The translations under genes and the position numbers were made by a program. From DATFMP01 sp035266845 (GTDB lineage Bacteria; SAR324; JACQKK01), in the NCBI GenBank assembly GCA_035266845.1, contig DATFMP010000053.1, forward strand, positions 1 through 62,659: a DNA stretch of 62,659 bases, given 5' to 3'. Of this stretch, positions 34,805 through 43,084 are shown piece by piece. The stretch's first letter is position 1; every line of letters begins with the position of its first letter. The notes below the pieces were generated by a model that had not been told where the DNA came from, ran no database searches, and was given only the letters and a program-made list of their open reading frames with translations.

Positions 34805-35110
34805 GGGTTTCCTGCCCGGTGCAGGGCGGCGAGGGGCTACCACGGAATGGCCGCGGAGACGCCGCGGGGCCTCCAGCCCGCTCATGCCGCCACACGTTCA
34901 GTGTACCACAGCGCCCCTGCCGACCCAACCAACGACGCCCGCGTCACGCGGTCTGGAGGCCCTCACAGCCAATCTGCATTTTGCGTCACTAGAAATAAAA
35001 ATAGACTATTTAGTACATTGCTGCTAATCAAGAATTGAACAAAATGGCCGAGACGTGGTGGAATTAGGGGGGTACGGCCGATTCTCTGGCACGTGAGAAG
35101 GAGAACCGCG
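34805..35110 (+). other. Divergent intergenic region with AT-rich promoter patch
   Basis: 306 bp between the kinase fusion (minus) and the first of three small paralogues (plus). 34967-35053 is the most AT-rich patch in the neighbourhood. TTGCGT at 34981 with GACTAT 17 nt later is a possible weak promoter for the paralogue set. No gene is seen. Confidence 0.35.
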
Positions 35111-35536
35111 ATGAGCGAAACGCGAGCGATGCCTCGCCCTCCCGTGGAGCATCCGGATCGGGCGGTACGGGGCGAATTCGTCGAGCCGATTCTCTTCCTG
35201 GCGGACCGCATGGCGGCCCAGGACCCCATCCAACCACCGCCGGCCAAATCCATCACCGAACGCCTGGCGGAACTGCTGGGCCTGCGCGGCTATCGGGAGC
35301 AAGCGTCCTACCGCCGGCTCAACGATGCGGGGGCCTGCGACATGCTGGTGACGGAGCGCGCGCGCAAGGGAGCGCTGGTGGTGGCGTCGCTCGTGCTCAA
35401 GGCGGATACCGAAGGCGGAGAGAACGCCAAGGCCTATTTCAGCGGCCTGCGCGAGCGCCTGGGTCTGGAGATGATTGTCGTACCGACCAGCATCGAGGAG
35501 CACCTCGGGCTGGCACTGGAATACCTCAGGGACTGA
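35111..35536 (+). CDS. Small tandem paralogue A, unknown (possibly TerB-like)
   Basis: 141 aa; the ATG at 35111 follows AAGGAG by 7 nt. It is soluble and mostly helical. It has the blocks EPILFLADRM (about residue 25), LAELLGL, KGALVVASLVLKADT (about 86-100), KAYFSGLRERLGL and a final VPTSIEEHLGLALEYL. These are shared in the same order by the next two genes. The pattern of two helix pairs with A.D-type ends recalls TerB/DjlA-N domains, but the similarity is weak and by eye. It may be first of a three-gene set with gaps of 170-210 bp. Confidence 0.6.
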   Translation: MSETRAMPRPPVEHPDRAVRGEFVEPILFLADRMAAQDPIQPPPAKSITERLAELLGLRGYREQASYRRLNDAGACDMLVTERARKGALVVASLVLKADTEGGENAKAYFSGLRERLGLEMIVVPTSIEEHLGLALEYLRD

Positions 35537-35707
35537 GCTTCCTTAATACCGATCGCCCGATGCGCCCATTGCGTACCAGGCCATGCACACCGCCCCGGTG
35601 CGCACTGGTGCGCAACTTGCTTGCATGGGCGGCAAGGGGGGCGCGGCCAAGGCCGTGGGCCGGGCCGCAGCGCCTCACCCGCAGTGGACAGTGAATAAGG
35701 AGGCCCC

Positions 35708-36133
35708 ATGGACGTTCCCGGTCACGTCGTGCAACGGCACATCGACAAGCCGACGCACGCCCTGCCCCGCAAGTACATCGAGCCCATCATGTATCTGGCG
35801 GAGCGGATGAGCCAACAAGACAAGATCGTGCCCGCCCCGGGCAAGCGCACGGTGGATCAACTCGCCGAAGCCCTGCAGCTCAAGGACTTCCGGCGGCAGC
35901 CCTGGTTCCGCTCGTTCAACGAGAAGCGCGCCTGCGAAATGATCGACCTGGAGACGGTCAAGCGCGGAGCGCTGGTCATCATCTCGCTGGTGATGAAGGC
36001 CGATACGACGCGCGGCGAAGCCGCCAAGGCCTACTTCCACAAGGTGCGCGAGATGCTGGAGACGGAGCCCATCGCCGTACCGACGGAGTTGGACGCGCAC
36101 CGCGACCTCGCCATGCGCTACCTGGTGGGCTGA
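35708..36133 (+). CDS. Small tandem paralogue B, unknown (possibly TerB-like)
   Basis: 141 aa, the same length as copy A. AAGGAGGCCCC precedes the ATG. It carries EPIMYLAERM, LAEALQL, FRRQPWFRSF, KRGALVIISLVMKADT, KAYFHKVREML and VPTELDAHRDLAMRYL. The FR.QPWFR block is shared with copy C but changed in copy A (YREQASYRR). The N-terminal 20 residues differ between all copies, suggesting a common core with variable leader. Cytoplasmic; function unknown. Confidence 0.6.
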   Translation: MDVPGHVVQRHIDKPTHALPRKYIEPIMYLAERMSQQDKIVPAPGKRTVDQLAEALQLKDFRRQPWFRSFNEKRACEMIDLETVKRGALVIISLVMKADTTRGEAAKAYFHKVREMLETEPIAVPTELDAHRDLAMRYLVG

Positions 36134-36342
36134 AGCAAAGGCCCCCCGGATTGCGGACACGGGGGTACGCGCTACGCCCACGGACGGACGGCCAGGCACA
36201 CCCGCCGGGCCGGGAGCACCTGCCTGCCGAAGGCGCCCTCGGGGGCGTTTCCGAGGGGGAGGAATCCGCTTGCATCCGGTTCGTGAATTGCGGATAAGAA
36301 AACGAAACTGGGATCGTCCATTTCGCTTCCCCAGGGGGCACC

Positions 36343-36795
36343 ATGGAATTCGAAAGCGGCCTGCGCAAGAGCAACATTGTCCATCCGCCCCGCCCCGTCT
36401 CCCGCCGCTCCGCCGAGCCGATTCTGTACCTAGCCGAACGCATGGCCAGTGCGGACGACGAGGCGGTGCCCCGCGAGACGCGCATGATCGACCTGCTGGC
36501 CAGTGCGGTGGGCATGCCCACCTTCCGGCATCAGCCCTGGTTCCGGGAAATGACGGAAAGCGCGGCCATCGAGCGCATCAACACCGAACTGGCCAAGCGC
36601 GCCACGCTGGTTGTGCTCGCGCTGATCCTCAAGGCAGACGTGAAGCGCAAGCCCTCGGAACACGCCTACTTCACACGCATCCGTGAGGCCCTGGGCGCCG
36701 AGCCGGTCACGGTGCCGGTGGACCTGGACGCCCACAAGAACCTGGCCCTCGAATATTTCGTGGATGCCGCCACACGCGGCGTGGCGCGGCGGTAG
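36343..36795 (+). CDS. Small tandem paralogue C, unknown (possibly TerB-like)
   Basis: 150 aa. AGGGGGCACC precedes the ATG. It has EPILYLAERMAS, FRHQPWFREM, KRATLVVLALILKADV, AYFTRIREALG and VPVDLDAHKNLALEYF, and a C-terminal extension of about ten residues (TRGVARR) not found in copies A and B. It is the most diverged of the three. The three copies share order, spacing and strand, so they arose by tandem duplication and have been kept. Confidence 0.6.
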   Translation: MEFESGLRKSNIVHPPRPVSRRSAEPILYLAERMASADDEAVPRETRMIDLLASAVGMPTFRHQPWFREMTESAAIERINTELAKRATLVVLALILKADVKRKPSEHAYFTRIREALGAEPVTVPVDLDAHKNLALEYFVDAATRGVARR

Positions 36796-37033
36796 CCAGC
36801 ACCACGGCCACAGCGGCCGCCTGACAGGCCGCAGTTCCCACGCCATTCCTCCACACGACGCGGCCGCCCGCGCGGCGCCGTACGCGTCCTTGCCGCGGCG
36901 TTGCACCCAGCGCTGGGCGGCCCGGATGGCGCCGGCGGCGCCTCTCCGCCGCACAGCAGCCCCACGGCCGCGCCACCGGCTTGCGTCCACCCGACCGGGC
37001 GGGATAAACAGGGATGCGAACCGGAGGCAAACC

Positions 37034-37957
37034 ATGCGCATTGCAGTGATGGGCGCCGGCGGCGTCGGGGGATTCTACGGCGCCAAGCTGGCGCAGGCAG
37101 GCGAGGACGTCACCTTCATCGCCCGCGGGGCACACTTGGCCGCCCTGCGGGAGCGCGGCCTGCGCGTGGAGGGCGACCAGGCGAAGATCGCGCTGCCCAG
37201 CGTGCAAGCCACGGACGATCCCGCCGCGGTGGGGCCCGTGGATCTCGTGCTGCTGACCATCAAGGCCTACGACCTGGAGGGCGCCGCCCAGCAGATGCAG
37301 CCCCTGGTGGGCCCGCAGACGCTCGTGCTGCCGCTGCTCAACGGGGCCGACATCGCCGAGCGCATCGGCCCCGTGCTGGGCGCCGGCCACGTGTTGGGCG
37401 GGCTGGCGCAGATCTCCGCGCGCATCGAGGAGCCGGGTCACATCCGGCAGGTGGGGCCGCTCAACAAGATCGTCTTCGGCGAGTTCTCGGGCGAGACCAC
37501 GCCCCGCGCCCAGGCCATCCTGGACTGCCTGCAGCACGCCGAAATTAAGGCGGAGCTGAGCCCGCAGATCCGCAGCGCCATCTGGCAGAAGTACCTGTTC
37601 ATCTGCGCCGCCAGCGGCGTGTGCGCCGTCACGGCCTCCCTGCTGGGTCCCGTGCTGGCCGATCCGGACACGCGCGCGCTCTACGTGGGCTGCATGGAGG
37701 AGATCGCCGCGCTGGCCGCCAGGCAGGACATCCCCCTGTCGCCCACGGTGGTGGCGGACACGCTGCGCTTCTCGGAGGGCATCCCACCCCAAACACGCCC
37801 CTCCATGCTGCTCAGCCTGGAGCGGGGCCAACGCCTGGAGCTGGAGGTGCTCAACGGCACCGCCGCGCGCATGGGCCGCGAGTTGGGGGTGCCCACGCCC
37901 GTCAACGCCTTCATCTATGCCGCGCTCAAGCTGCGCGCCGACGGCCGCGCGGATTAG
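37034..37957 (+). CDS. Ketopantoate reductase family protein, copy 1
   Basis: 307 aa from the ATG at 37034 (GGAGGCAAACC). The NADP Rossmann motif GAGGVGGFYG is at residues 7-16, VLPLLNGAD near 95 (active-site Asn) and IWQKYLFICA near 175 (catalytic Lys). The C-terminal RPSMLLSLERGQRLELEVLNG is the family's substrate loop. It would reduce 2-dehydropantoate to pantoate for CoA synthesis or act on a related 2-oxo acid. With three copies in a row, at most one needs to be the housekeeping PanE. Confidence 0.82.
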   Translation: MRIAVMGAGGVGGFYGAKLAQAGEDVTFIARGAHLAALRERGLRVEGDQAKIALPSVQATDDPAAVGPVDLVLLTIKAYDLEGAAQQMQPLVGPQTLVLPLLNGADIAERIGPVLGAGHVLGGLAQISARIEEPGHIRQVGPLNKIVFGEFSGETTPRAQAILDCLQHAEIKAELSPQIRSAIWQKYLFICAASGVCAVTASLLGPVLADPDTRALYVGCMEEIAALAARQDIPLSPTVVADTLRFSEGIPPQTRPSMLLSLERGQRLELEVLNGTAARMGRELGVPTPVNAFIYAALKLRADGRAD

Positions 37958-37971
37958 CGGTGCTTTTGAAT

Positions 37972-38168
37972 CGCACGTTCAAGCGGCTGCCGCCGCCCGA
38001 AAGCAGGACAAACCAGATGCGGGGGCCGAGGGCCCCCGCGCCCCCGGTACGGGCGCCAAGCAATGGAATTCGGGGGTGACACGCGAACAGGGTACAGGGA
38101 GCCCCTCTTCCTGTTGGGGGTATGGGGGCAAGGCCCCCATCCGCAACCGGCACTTCCAAACAAAGCCT
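37972..38168. repeat. Composite palindromic repeat family R1, copy A
   Basis: Order of blocks: GTTCAAGCGGCTGCCGCCG, AAAGCAGGACAAA, GCGGGGGCCGAGGGCCCCCGC, GGGGGTATGGGGGCAAGGCCCCC, ending CTTCCAAACAAAGCCT. Copies B (42876), C (54888) and D (60386) share the order with deletions. Confidence 0.65.
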
Positions 38169-38198
38169 AGCCCCACCAGACAGGTCACCAGGGACGTT

Positions 38199-39122
38199 AT
38201 GCGCATTGCCGTGTTGGGCGCGGGAGCCATCGGCTGCTTCTACGGCGGCCTGCTGGCCCACGCGGGGGAGGACGTCGTGTTCATCGCCCGCGGCCGGCAG
38301 CTTGCAGCCCTGCGGGCCGAGGGCCTGGAGGTGCTGCGGGACGAAGAGCGCTTCACGGTGCGGCCCGTGCAGGCCACGGACGATCCCGCCACGGCGGGCC
38401 CCGCGGAACTGGTGCTGCTGACCACCAAGGCCTATCACCTGGAGAGCGTCCTGCCCGCGCTGCGGGCGCTGGTGGGGCCCGGGACGCTGGTGTTGCCGTT
38501 GCTCAATGGCGTGGACGCGGCCGAGCGCGTGGCCCAGGCCCTGCCCGGCGCACAGGTGCTGGCCGGGCTCACTTACGTGCCGGCGAACCGGCCCAGGCCA
38601 GGCGTGGTACACCAGCCCGGGCCGCAGCGGCGCTTCATCTTCGGCGAGGTGCGGGGACCGGTCACGGAGCGCTGCCAGCGCGTGCTGGCCGTGCTGCGCG
38701 GAGCGGGCATCCGGGCGGAAACGTCGGACGTGATGGCGCGCGAGCTGTGGAGCAAGCTGATGCTGGTGGCGGCCAACGGCGGCGTGTGCGCCGTGACCGG
38801 CAGCCCCATCGGCCCCGTGATGACCGATCCCGATACGCGGGCGCTGTACGTGGCCTGCTGCCGCGAGGTGGGCGCCGTGGCTGCCGCCTGTGGTGTGGCG
38901 CTGGAGCCGGACGCAGTGGCGCACACCCTGGCCCACGTGGAAGTCACGCCCGGAGAGATGCGGCCGTCCATGCTGCAGGACCTGGAAGCGGGCCATCCGC
39001 TGGAGCTGGAGGCCATGCACGGCACGGTAGTGCGGCTGGGCCGGGAACACGGCGTGCCCGTGCCCATCACCACGTTCATCTATGCGGCGCTCAAACTGCG
39101 GGCCGGCGGGCGCCCCGCCTGA
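38199..39122 (+). CDS. Ketopantoate reductase family protein, copy 2
   Basis: 307 aa from the ATG at 38199; the longer frame from 37917 runs through a repeat and is rejected. GAGAIGCFYGGLLAH is the dinucleotide loop, VLPLLNGVD the Asn segment, ELWSKLMLVAANG the catalytic lysine helix, and RPSMLQDLEAGHPLELEAMHGT the substrate loop. It keeps all expected residues and is the closest of the three to textbook PanE in the last motif. A repeat element separates it from copy 1. Confidence 0.82.
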   Translation: MRIAVLGAGAIGCFYGGLLAHAGEDVVFIARGRQLAALRAEGLEVLRDEERFTVRPVQATDDPATAGPAELVLLTTKAYHLESVLPALRALVGPGTLVLPLLNGVDAAERVAQALPGAQVLAGLTYVPANRPRPGVVHQPGPQRRFIFGEVRGPVTERCQRVLAVLRGAGIRAETSDVMARELWSKLMLVAANGGVCAVTGSPIGPVMTDPDTRALYVACCREVGAVAAACGVALEPDAVAHTLAHVEVTPGEMRPSMLQDLEAGHPLELEAMHGTVVRLGREHGVPVPITTFIYAALKLRAGGRPA

Positions 39123-39159
39123 GCGGTCCCGGCACAAAGAAGGCGAAGGGAGGAGCACG

Positions 39160-40083
39160 ATGCGCATTGCAATCATGGGTGCCGGGGGACTGGGCGGGTA
39201 TTACGGCGCCATGCTGGCCCACGGCGGCGAGTCCGTGGCCTTCATCGCCCGGGGCGAGCACCTGCGCGCCCTGCAGCGCGACGGACTGCACATGGAGAGC
39301 GCGCACGTGGGCGATTTCCATCTGCCCCAGGTCGATGCCACGGACGACCCGGCGGCGATCGGCTCGGTGGACGTGGTGCTGATGGGCGTGAAGGCCTACG
39401 ACCTGGAGGCGGCCAGCGAGGCCATCCGCCCCCTGCTGGGGCCGGACACGTTCGTGGTGCCGCTGCTGAACGGCGTGGACATGGCGGAGCGCATCGGCGC
39501 CGTGCTGGGCCCGGAGCGCGTGCTGGGCGGCACCGTGTTCCTCTCGTGCAACGTCATCGCGCCGGGCCGCCTGCGCCACGTCTTCAACGGGCCGTTCGTG
39601 TTCGGCGAGCTGGCCGGCGGCCTCAGCGACCGTGCCGGCGCGCTGGAGGCGACCCTACGCGCGGCGGGCGTGAACGCCGAGCAATCGCCCGACATCCGCC
39701 GCGACCTGTGGCGCAAGTTCATCATGGTCGCCGCGCTGGCGGGTGTCTCGGGCGCCACGCGCATCCCCACCCGCGCCGTGATGGCCGACCCCGACACGCG
39801 CGCGCTGTTCGAGGGCGCCCTGCGCGAGGGCGAGGCCCTGGCCCGTGCCAGCGGCGTGAGCCTGGAGGACGACGTGGTGGCCCGGCACCTGGCCTTCGCG
39901 GACGGCGTGAGCCCCCAGCACACCGTTTCCATGCTGCTGGACCTGCGCGTCGGGCGGCGGCTGGAGCTGGACGTGTTCCAGGGTACCATCGTGCGCCTCG
40001 GCGAGCGTTTGGGCGTGCCCACGCCCATCCACCGCGTGCTCTACGCGGCGCTCAAGCCCCACGTCAACGGCCCCCCGGCCTAG
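39160..40083 (+). CDS. Ketopantoate reductase family protein, copy 3
   Basis: 307 aa from the ATG at 39160 (GGGAGGAGCACG). GAGGLGGYYGAML, VPLLNGVDMAERIG and DLWRKFIMVAALAG are conserved. The substrate loop HTVSMLLDLRVGRRLELDVFQGT replaces the usual RPSM start with TVSM, so substrate preference may differ. It lies 37 bp after copy 2, so these two are probably co-transcribed. This kind of paralogue is often found with degradation or modification genes of uncertain substrate. Confidence 0.8.
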   Translation: MRIAIMGAGGLGGYYGAMLAHGGESVAFIARGEHLRALQRDGLHMESAHVGDFHLPQVDATDDPAAIGSVDVVLMGVKAYDLEAASEAIRPLLGPDTFVVPLLNGVDMAERIGAVLGPERVLGGTVFLSCNVIAPGRLRHVFNGPFVFGELAGGLSDRAGALEATLRAAGVNAEQSPDIRRDLWRKFIMVAALAGVSGATRIPTRAVMADPDTRALFEGALREGEALARASGVSLEDDVVARHLAFADGVSPQHTVSMLLDLRVGRRLELDVFQGTIVRLGERLGVPTPIHRVLYAALKPHVNGPPA

Positions 40084-40179
40084 GCCCTGTTAGGGCAGCG
40101 GCCTAACCTGGGGCCCGGCACCCGGCCAATGTGGAAGAAAATGTGGAAGAAACCGCCTCGCCCGCTTCCTGTGCCCGCA

Positions 40180-40245
40180 CGGGGTCAAGGGGGCGCAGCT
40201 CCCTTGCAGGGGTTCCGGGGGGCAGCGGCCCCTGGGGTGCCAGGC
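40180..40245. repeat. GC-rich multi-hairpin repeat (family R4, inverted copy)
   Basis: Reverse complement of the block order seen at 22098-22255 (GGGGTCAAGGG, CTCCCTTGC, GGGGTTCCGGGG, GGCAGCGGCCCCTGG). It lies between convergent gene ends and could also stop transcription. Confidence 0.5.
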
Positions 40246-40256
40246 TGCTTTTACGG

Positions 40257-41417
40257 CTAGCGCGCAGCGGCCTTGAGCGCGTCGGCGAGGGCCACCATGT
40301 CCTCGGGGGTATTGTAGACGTGCGGGGAGACGCGCACGGCACTGCCGCGCTGGGAAACGAATATCTTGCGGGCCGCCAGTTGCTCCAGGATAGCGGGGAT
40401 CAGCGCCGGGTTCGGCACGGTGACGCCAAACAGGTGCGCGCCACGCTCCTCAGCCGAATTGAGCGCGAAGCCGTGGCCATCGCCCAGGGCCACCTCCAGC
40501 ACGCGGCCCAGACCGGCGCAGTAGTCTTGGATGGCGTCCACGCCCCAGTCCAGGATCTGGCGCAGGCTCTCCAGCAGCATGGGCACCGTCACGGGGTTGG
40601 AGCGCTCGCCCACATCGAAGCGCCGCGCGCCGGGCTGGTAGCCCGGCTTGTAGTCCACCAGGGCGGCAAAGTTCTCGCTGCCCTCTCGGTTCAGCCAGTT
40701 CAGCTCGAAGGGCCGGCCCTCCAGCAGGCGGTCGCCCAGCACGGCGAAGCCGAGCTGGTACGGGCCCAGCAGCCACTTGTAGCCGGCGCACACGAGCAGG
40801 TCCGGCTGAACGGCGCCGAAGTCGAACGCCAGCGCCCCCACGGACTGCGTGCCGTCCACCACGTAGAGTGCCCCCACCTCGCGCGCACGACGGCCGATGG
40901 CGTCCAGGTCGAAGCGCGTACCGTCCGTCCAGTGCACCGCCGTGAGGGTCACCACGGCCGTATTCGCGTCGATGGCTTCCAGGATGCGCGTGTTCCACGT
41001 GCGGCCGACGCTCTGGGCATCTGCGGGCCGCGGCACGAAGCGCAACTCGGCGCCCGACCGCTGGCAGTGCTCCATCCAGGCGTAGACGTTGCTGGGGAAC
41101 TCCTCGCCGGGCAGCACCACGTTCTGTCCGGGGCGCAGGGGCAGGTTGTGCTGCGCGATGGCCACGCCATAGCTGACCGCCGGCACCAGCGCCACCCGAT
41201 TCGCCTCCGCGTGCACCAACTGCGCGAAGCGCTCGCGCAGTTGCTCGGGCTCGGAGAAGAAGTCCGCCGGCAGGATGCGGCGGGGCACTACCTTGCGCCG
41301 CACGCCCTCCACGCCCGCCGCCTCCACGGACTTCATCAGCGGCCCCATGTAGGCGCAGTTCAGGTAGTGCTCGTCCGTGGGCAGGGAGAACAGATCGCGT
41401 TGGCAGTCCAGGCTCAT
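40257..41417 (-). CDS. Class V PLP-dependent aminotransferase, copy 1
   Basis: 386 aa from the ATG at 41417. It is a fold type I enzyme of the NifS/kynureninase class: DGTQSVGALAFDF holds the PLP aspartate (about residue 196) and CAGYKWLLGPYQLGF the Schiff-base lysine. Other marks are ALVPAVSYGVAIA and the C-terminal VSQRGSAVRVSPHVYNTPEDM. The sequence family includes isopenicillin N epimerase-like and cysteine desulfurase-like proteins; no active-site cysteine loop of a desulfurase is evident. The second copy lies directly upstream on the same strand. Confidence 0.82.
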   Translation of the reverse strand: MSLDCQRDLFSLPTDEHYLNCAYMGPLMKSVEAAGVEGVRRKVVPRRILPADFFSEPEQLRERFAQLVHAEANRVALVPAVSYGVAIAQHNLPLRPGQNVVLPGEEFPSNVYAWMEHCQRSGAELRFVPRPADAQSVGRTWNTRILEAIDANTAVVTLTAVHWTDGTRFDLDAIGRRAREVGALYVVDGTQSVGALAFDFGAVQPDLLVCAGYKWLLGPYQLGFAVLGDRLLEGRPFELNWLNREGSENFAALVDYKPGYQPGARRFDVGERSNPVTVPMLLESLRQILDWGVDAIQDYCAGLGRVLEVALGDGHGFALNSAEERGAHLFGVTVPNPALIPAILEQLAARKIFVSQRGSAVRVSPHVYNTPEDMVALADALKAAAR

Positions 41418-41571
41418 GCGGGGTGTGCTCGGGGAAGGGTTGGAAGTCACGACGCGACAGGCCCCGCGGCGGGCCGGCAGGCCCGCCCGGTGGCGCATCG
41501 CGCCGACAAGGCACTCGCGTTACGAAATAACCGCACGGCGAAGCGGGTGTCCATGATGCGCGCCAGGGGGC

Positions 41572-42723
41572 TCAGCCCAGCGCCGTGCGCACCGCCTCGC
41601 AGAACACGTCCAGGTCGTCCGGCGTGTTGTGCACGTAGGGCGAGACCCGCACGGCATCGCCGCGCTGGGAGATGCGCACGTTGCGCTGCTGCAGCGCATC
41701 CAGGATGCGCGGCAGGGCGGCGCCATCCGCCGCGCGGAGGCCCACGATGTGCGCGGCGTGCTCGCCGGGCGCCGGCATGTGCACGCGCCCGTCCTCCGCC
41801 AGCGCCTGCACCTGGGCGGTGAGCGACGCACAGTAGGCCTCGATGGCCTCCGGGGTCCATTCCAGCACCTGGCGCACGCCTTCGGCGAAGAGTGGCAGCG
41901 TAATGGGGTTTGCGTGCTCGCCCCCATCGAAGCGCCGCGCCCCGGGCCGGTACTCGGTGGTGTAGGCGGTGCTGCCCGGGTTCGAACTGCTCGCGCGGTT
42001 GCCCCAATGCTGCTCGAAGGGCAGCGCCTCGCGCAGGCGCTCGCCCACGGCCGCGAAGCTGAGCTGATAGGGCCCCAGCAGCCACTTGTAGCCCACGCAC
42101 ACCAGCAGGTCGGGCTGCAGCGCCTGGAAGTCGAAGGGCGCAGCCCCGACGGACTGCGAGCCGTCCACCACGAACCATGCCCCCACCTCGCGCGCCCGCC
42201 GGCCGATGGCCGCCAGGTCGAAGCGCAAACCATCGGTCCAGTGCACCGAGGACACGTTGACCACGACCGTGTTGGCGTCGATGGCCTCCAGCAGGTGCTC
42301 GTTCCAGGCGCGGCCCAGGCCCTCGGTCACCGGCGGCCGCTTCACCAGGCGCAGCTCCGCGCCGGTCTCGGCGCAGCGCACCATCCAGGCGTAGACGTCG
42401 CTGGGGAAGTCCTCGTCCGGCATCACGACGTTCTGGCCCGCGCGCAGCTTCACGTGGTGCGCCGCGATGGCCACGCCATAGCTGGCGGCGGGCACCAGCG
42501 CGATGGCATCGGCCGGGGCATGGATCAGCCGGCCCAGGTTGCCGCGCAGCTCCTCCGAGACCCGCAGGTATTCCTCGCCCACCACGGGCCCGGGCACTCG
42601 CTGCTGCTGCAGCGCGGAAATGCCGATGGCCTCCGCGGACTTGAGCAGCGGGGAGCGCGAGGCGCCGTTCAGGTAGTGCAGCCCTTCGGGCAGGGAGAAC
42701 AGGTGGCGTTGGCAGGCGAGCAT
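41572..42723 (-). CDS. Class V PLP-dependent aminotransferase, copy 2
   Basis: 383 aa. It is closely similar in plan to copy 1: LVPAASYGVAIAAHHVKL, DGSQSVGAAPFDF, CVGYKWLLGPYQLSF (PLP lysine), ARRFDGGEHANPIT and ISQRGDAVRVSPYVHNTPDDLD. The pair are tandem duplicates that have diverged in the substrate-facing loops. The start at 42723 gives the same N-terminal layout (QRHLFSLPEGLHYLN) as copy 1 (QRDLFSLPTDEHYLN). Confidence 0.82.
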   Translation of the reverse strand: MLACQRHLFSLPEGLHYLNGASRSPLLKSAEAIGISALQQQRVPGPVVGEEYLRVSEELRGNLGRLIHAPADAIALVPAASYGVAIAAHHVKLRAGQNVVMPDEDFPSDVYAWMVRCAETGAELRLVKRPPVTEGLGRAWNEHLLEAIDANTVVVNVSSVHWTDGLRFDLAAIGRRAREVGAWFVVDGSQSVGAAPFDFQALQPDLLVCVGYKWLLGPYQLSFAAVGERLREALPFEQHWGNRASSSNPGSTAYTTEYRPGARRFDGGEHANPITLPLFAEGVRQVLEWTPEAIEAYCASLTAQVQALAEDGRVHMPAPGEHAAHIVGLRAADGAALPRILDALQQRNVRISQRGDAVRVSPYVHNTPDDLDVFCEAVRTALG

Positions 42724-42875
42724 GGCATCTCAGTGTGAAGCGCCGATGGCCGACGGATGAGCGGCCAAGGGGCTGGCCCGGGCCGCAAGGAACGCGAATC
42801 GCCCCACCCTATACCCATTCGCGTGCGCCGCAAAGGCGGCCTGGAGCCCTAGGGCCGCACCATCGCCCCCGAGGT

Positions 42876-43078
42876 TCAGTTTCAGAATAGGGCGTCAAAC
42901 GGCTGGGCCGCTTGACGACGACAAAACATCCAGCACGGGGACCGAAGACCCCCGCGCCCCCACCATCGACCCGAACCGAGGTCGGCGCGATCCCATCCGC
43001 AAACAGGGCGACAGGGAGCCCCGCCCCCTGGTGGAGGTATGGGGGCAACGCCCCCATGGCCGATACGCCTTTCGAGAC
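42876..43078. repeat. Composite palindromic repeat family R1, copy B
   Basis: It holds the hairpin CGTCAAACGGC..GCCGCTTGACG, then GACAAAACATCCAG, ACCGAAGACCCCCGCGCCCCC and GGAGGTATGGGGGCAACGCCCCC, as in copy A at 37972. It ends at the recombinase stop codon. Confidence 0.6.
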
Positions 43079-43084
43079 GCGGCC

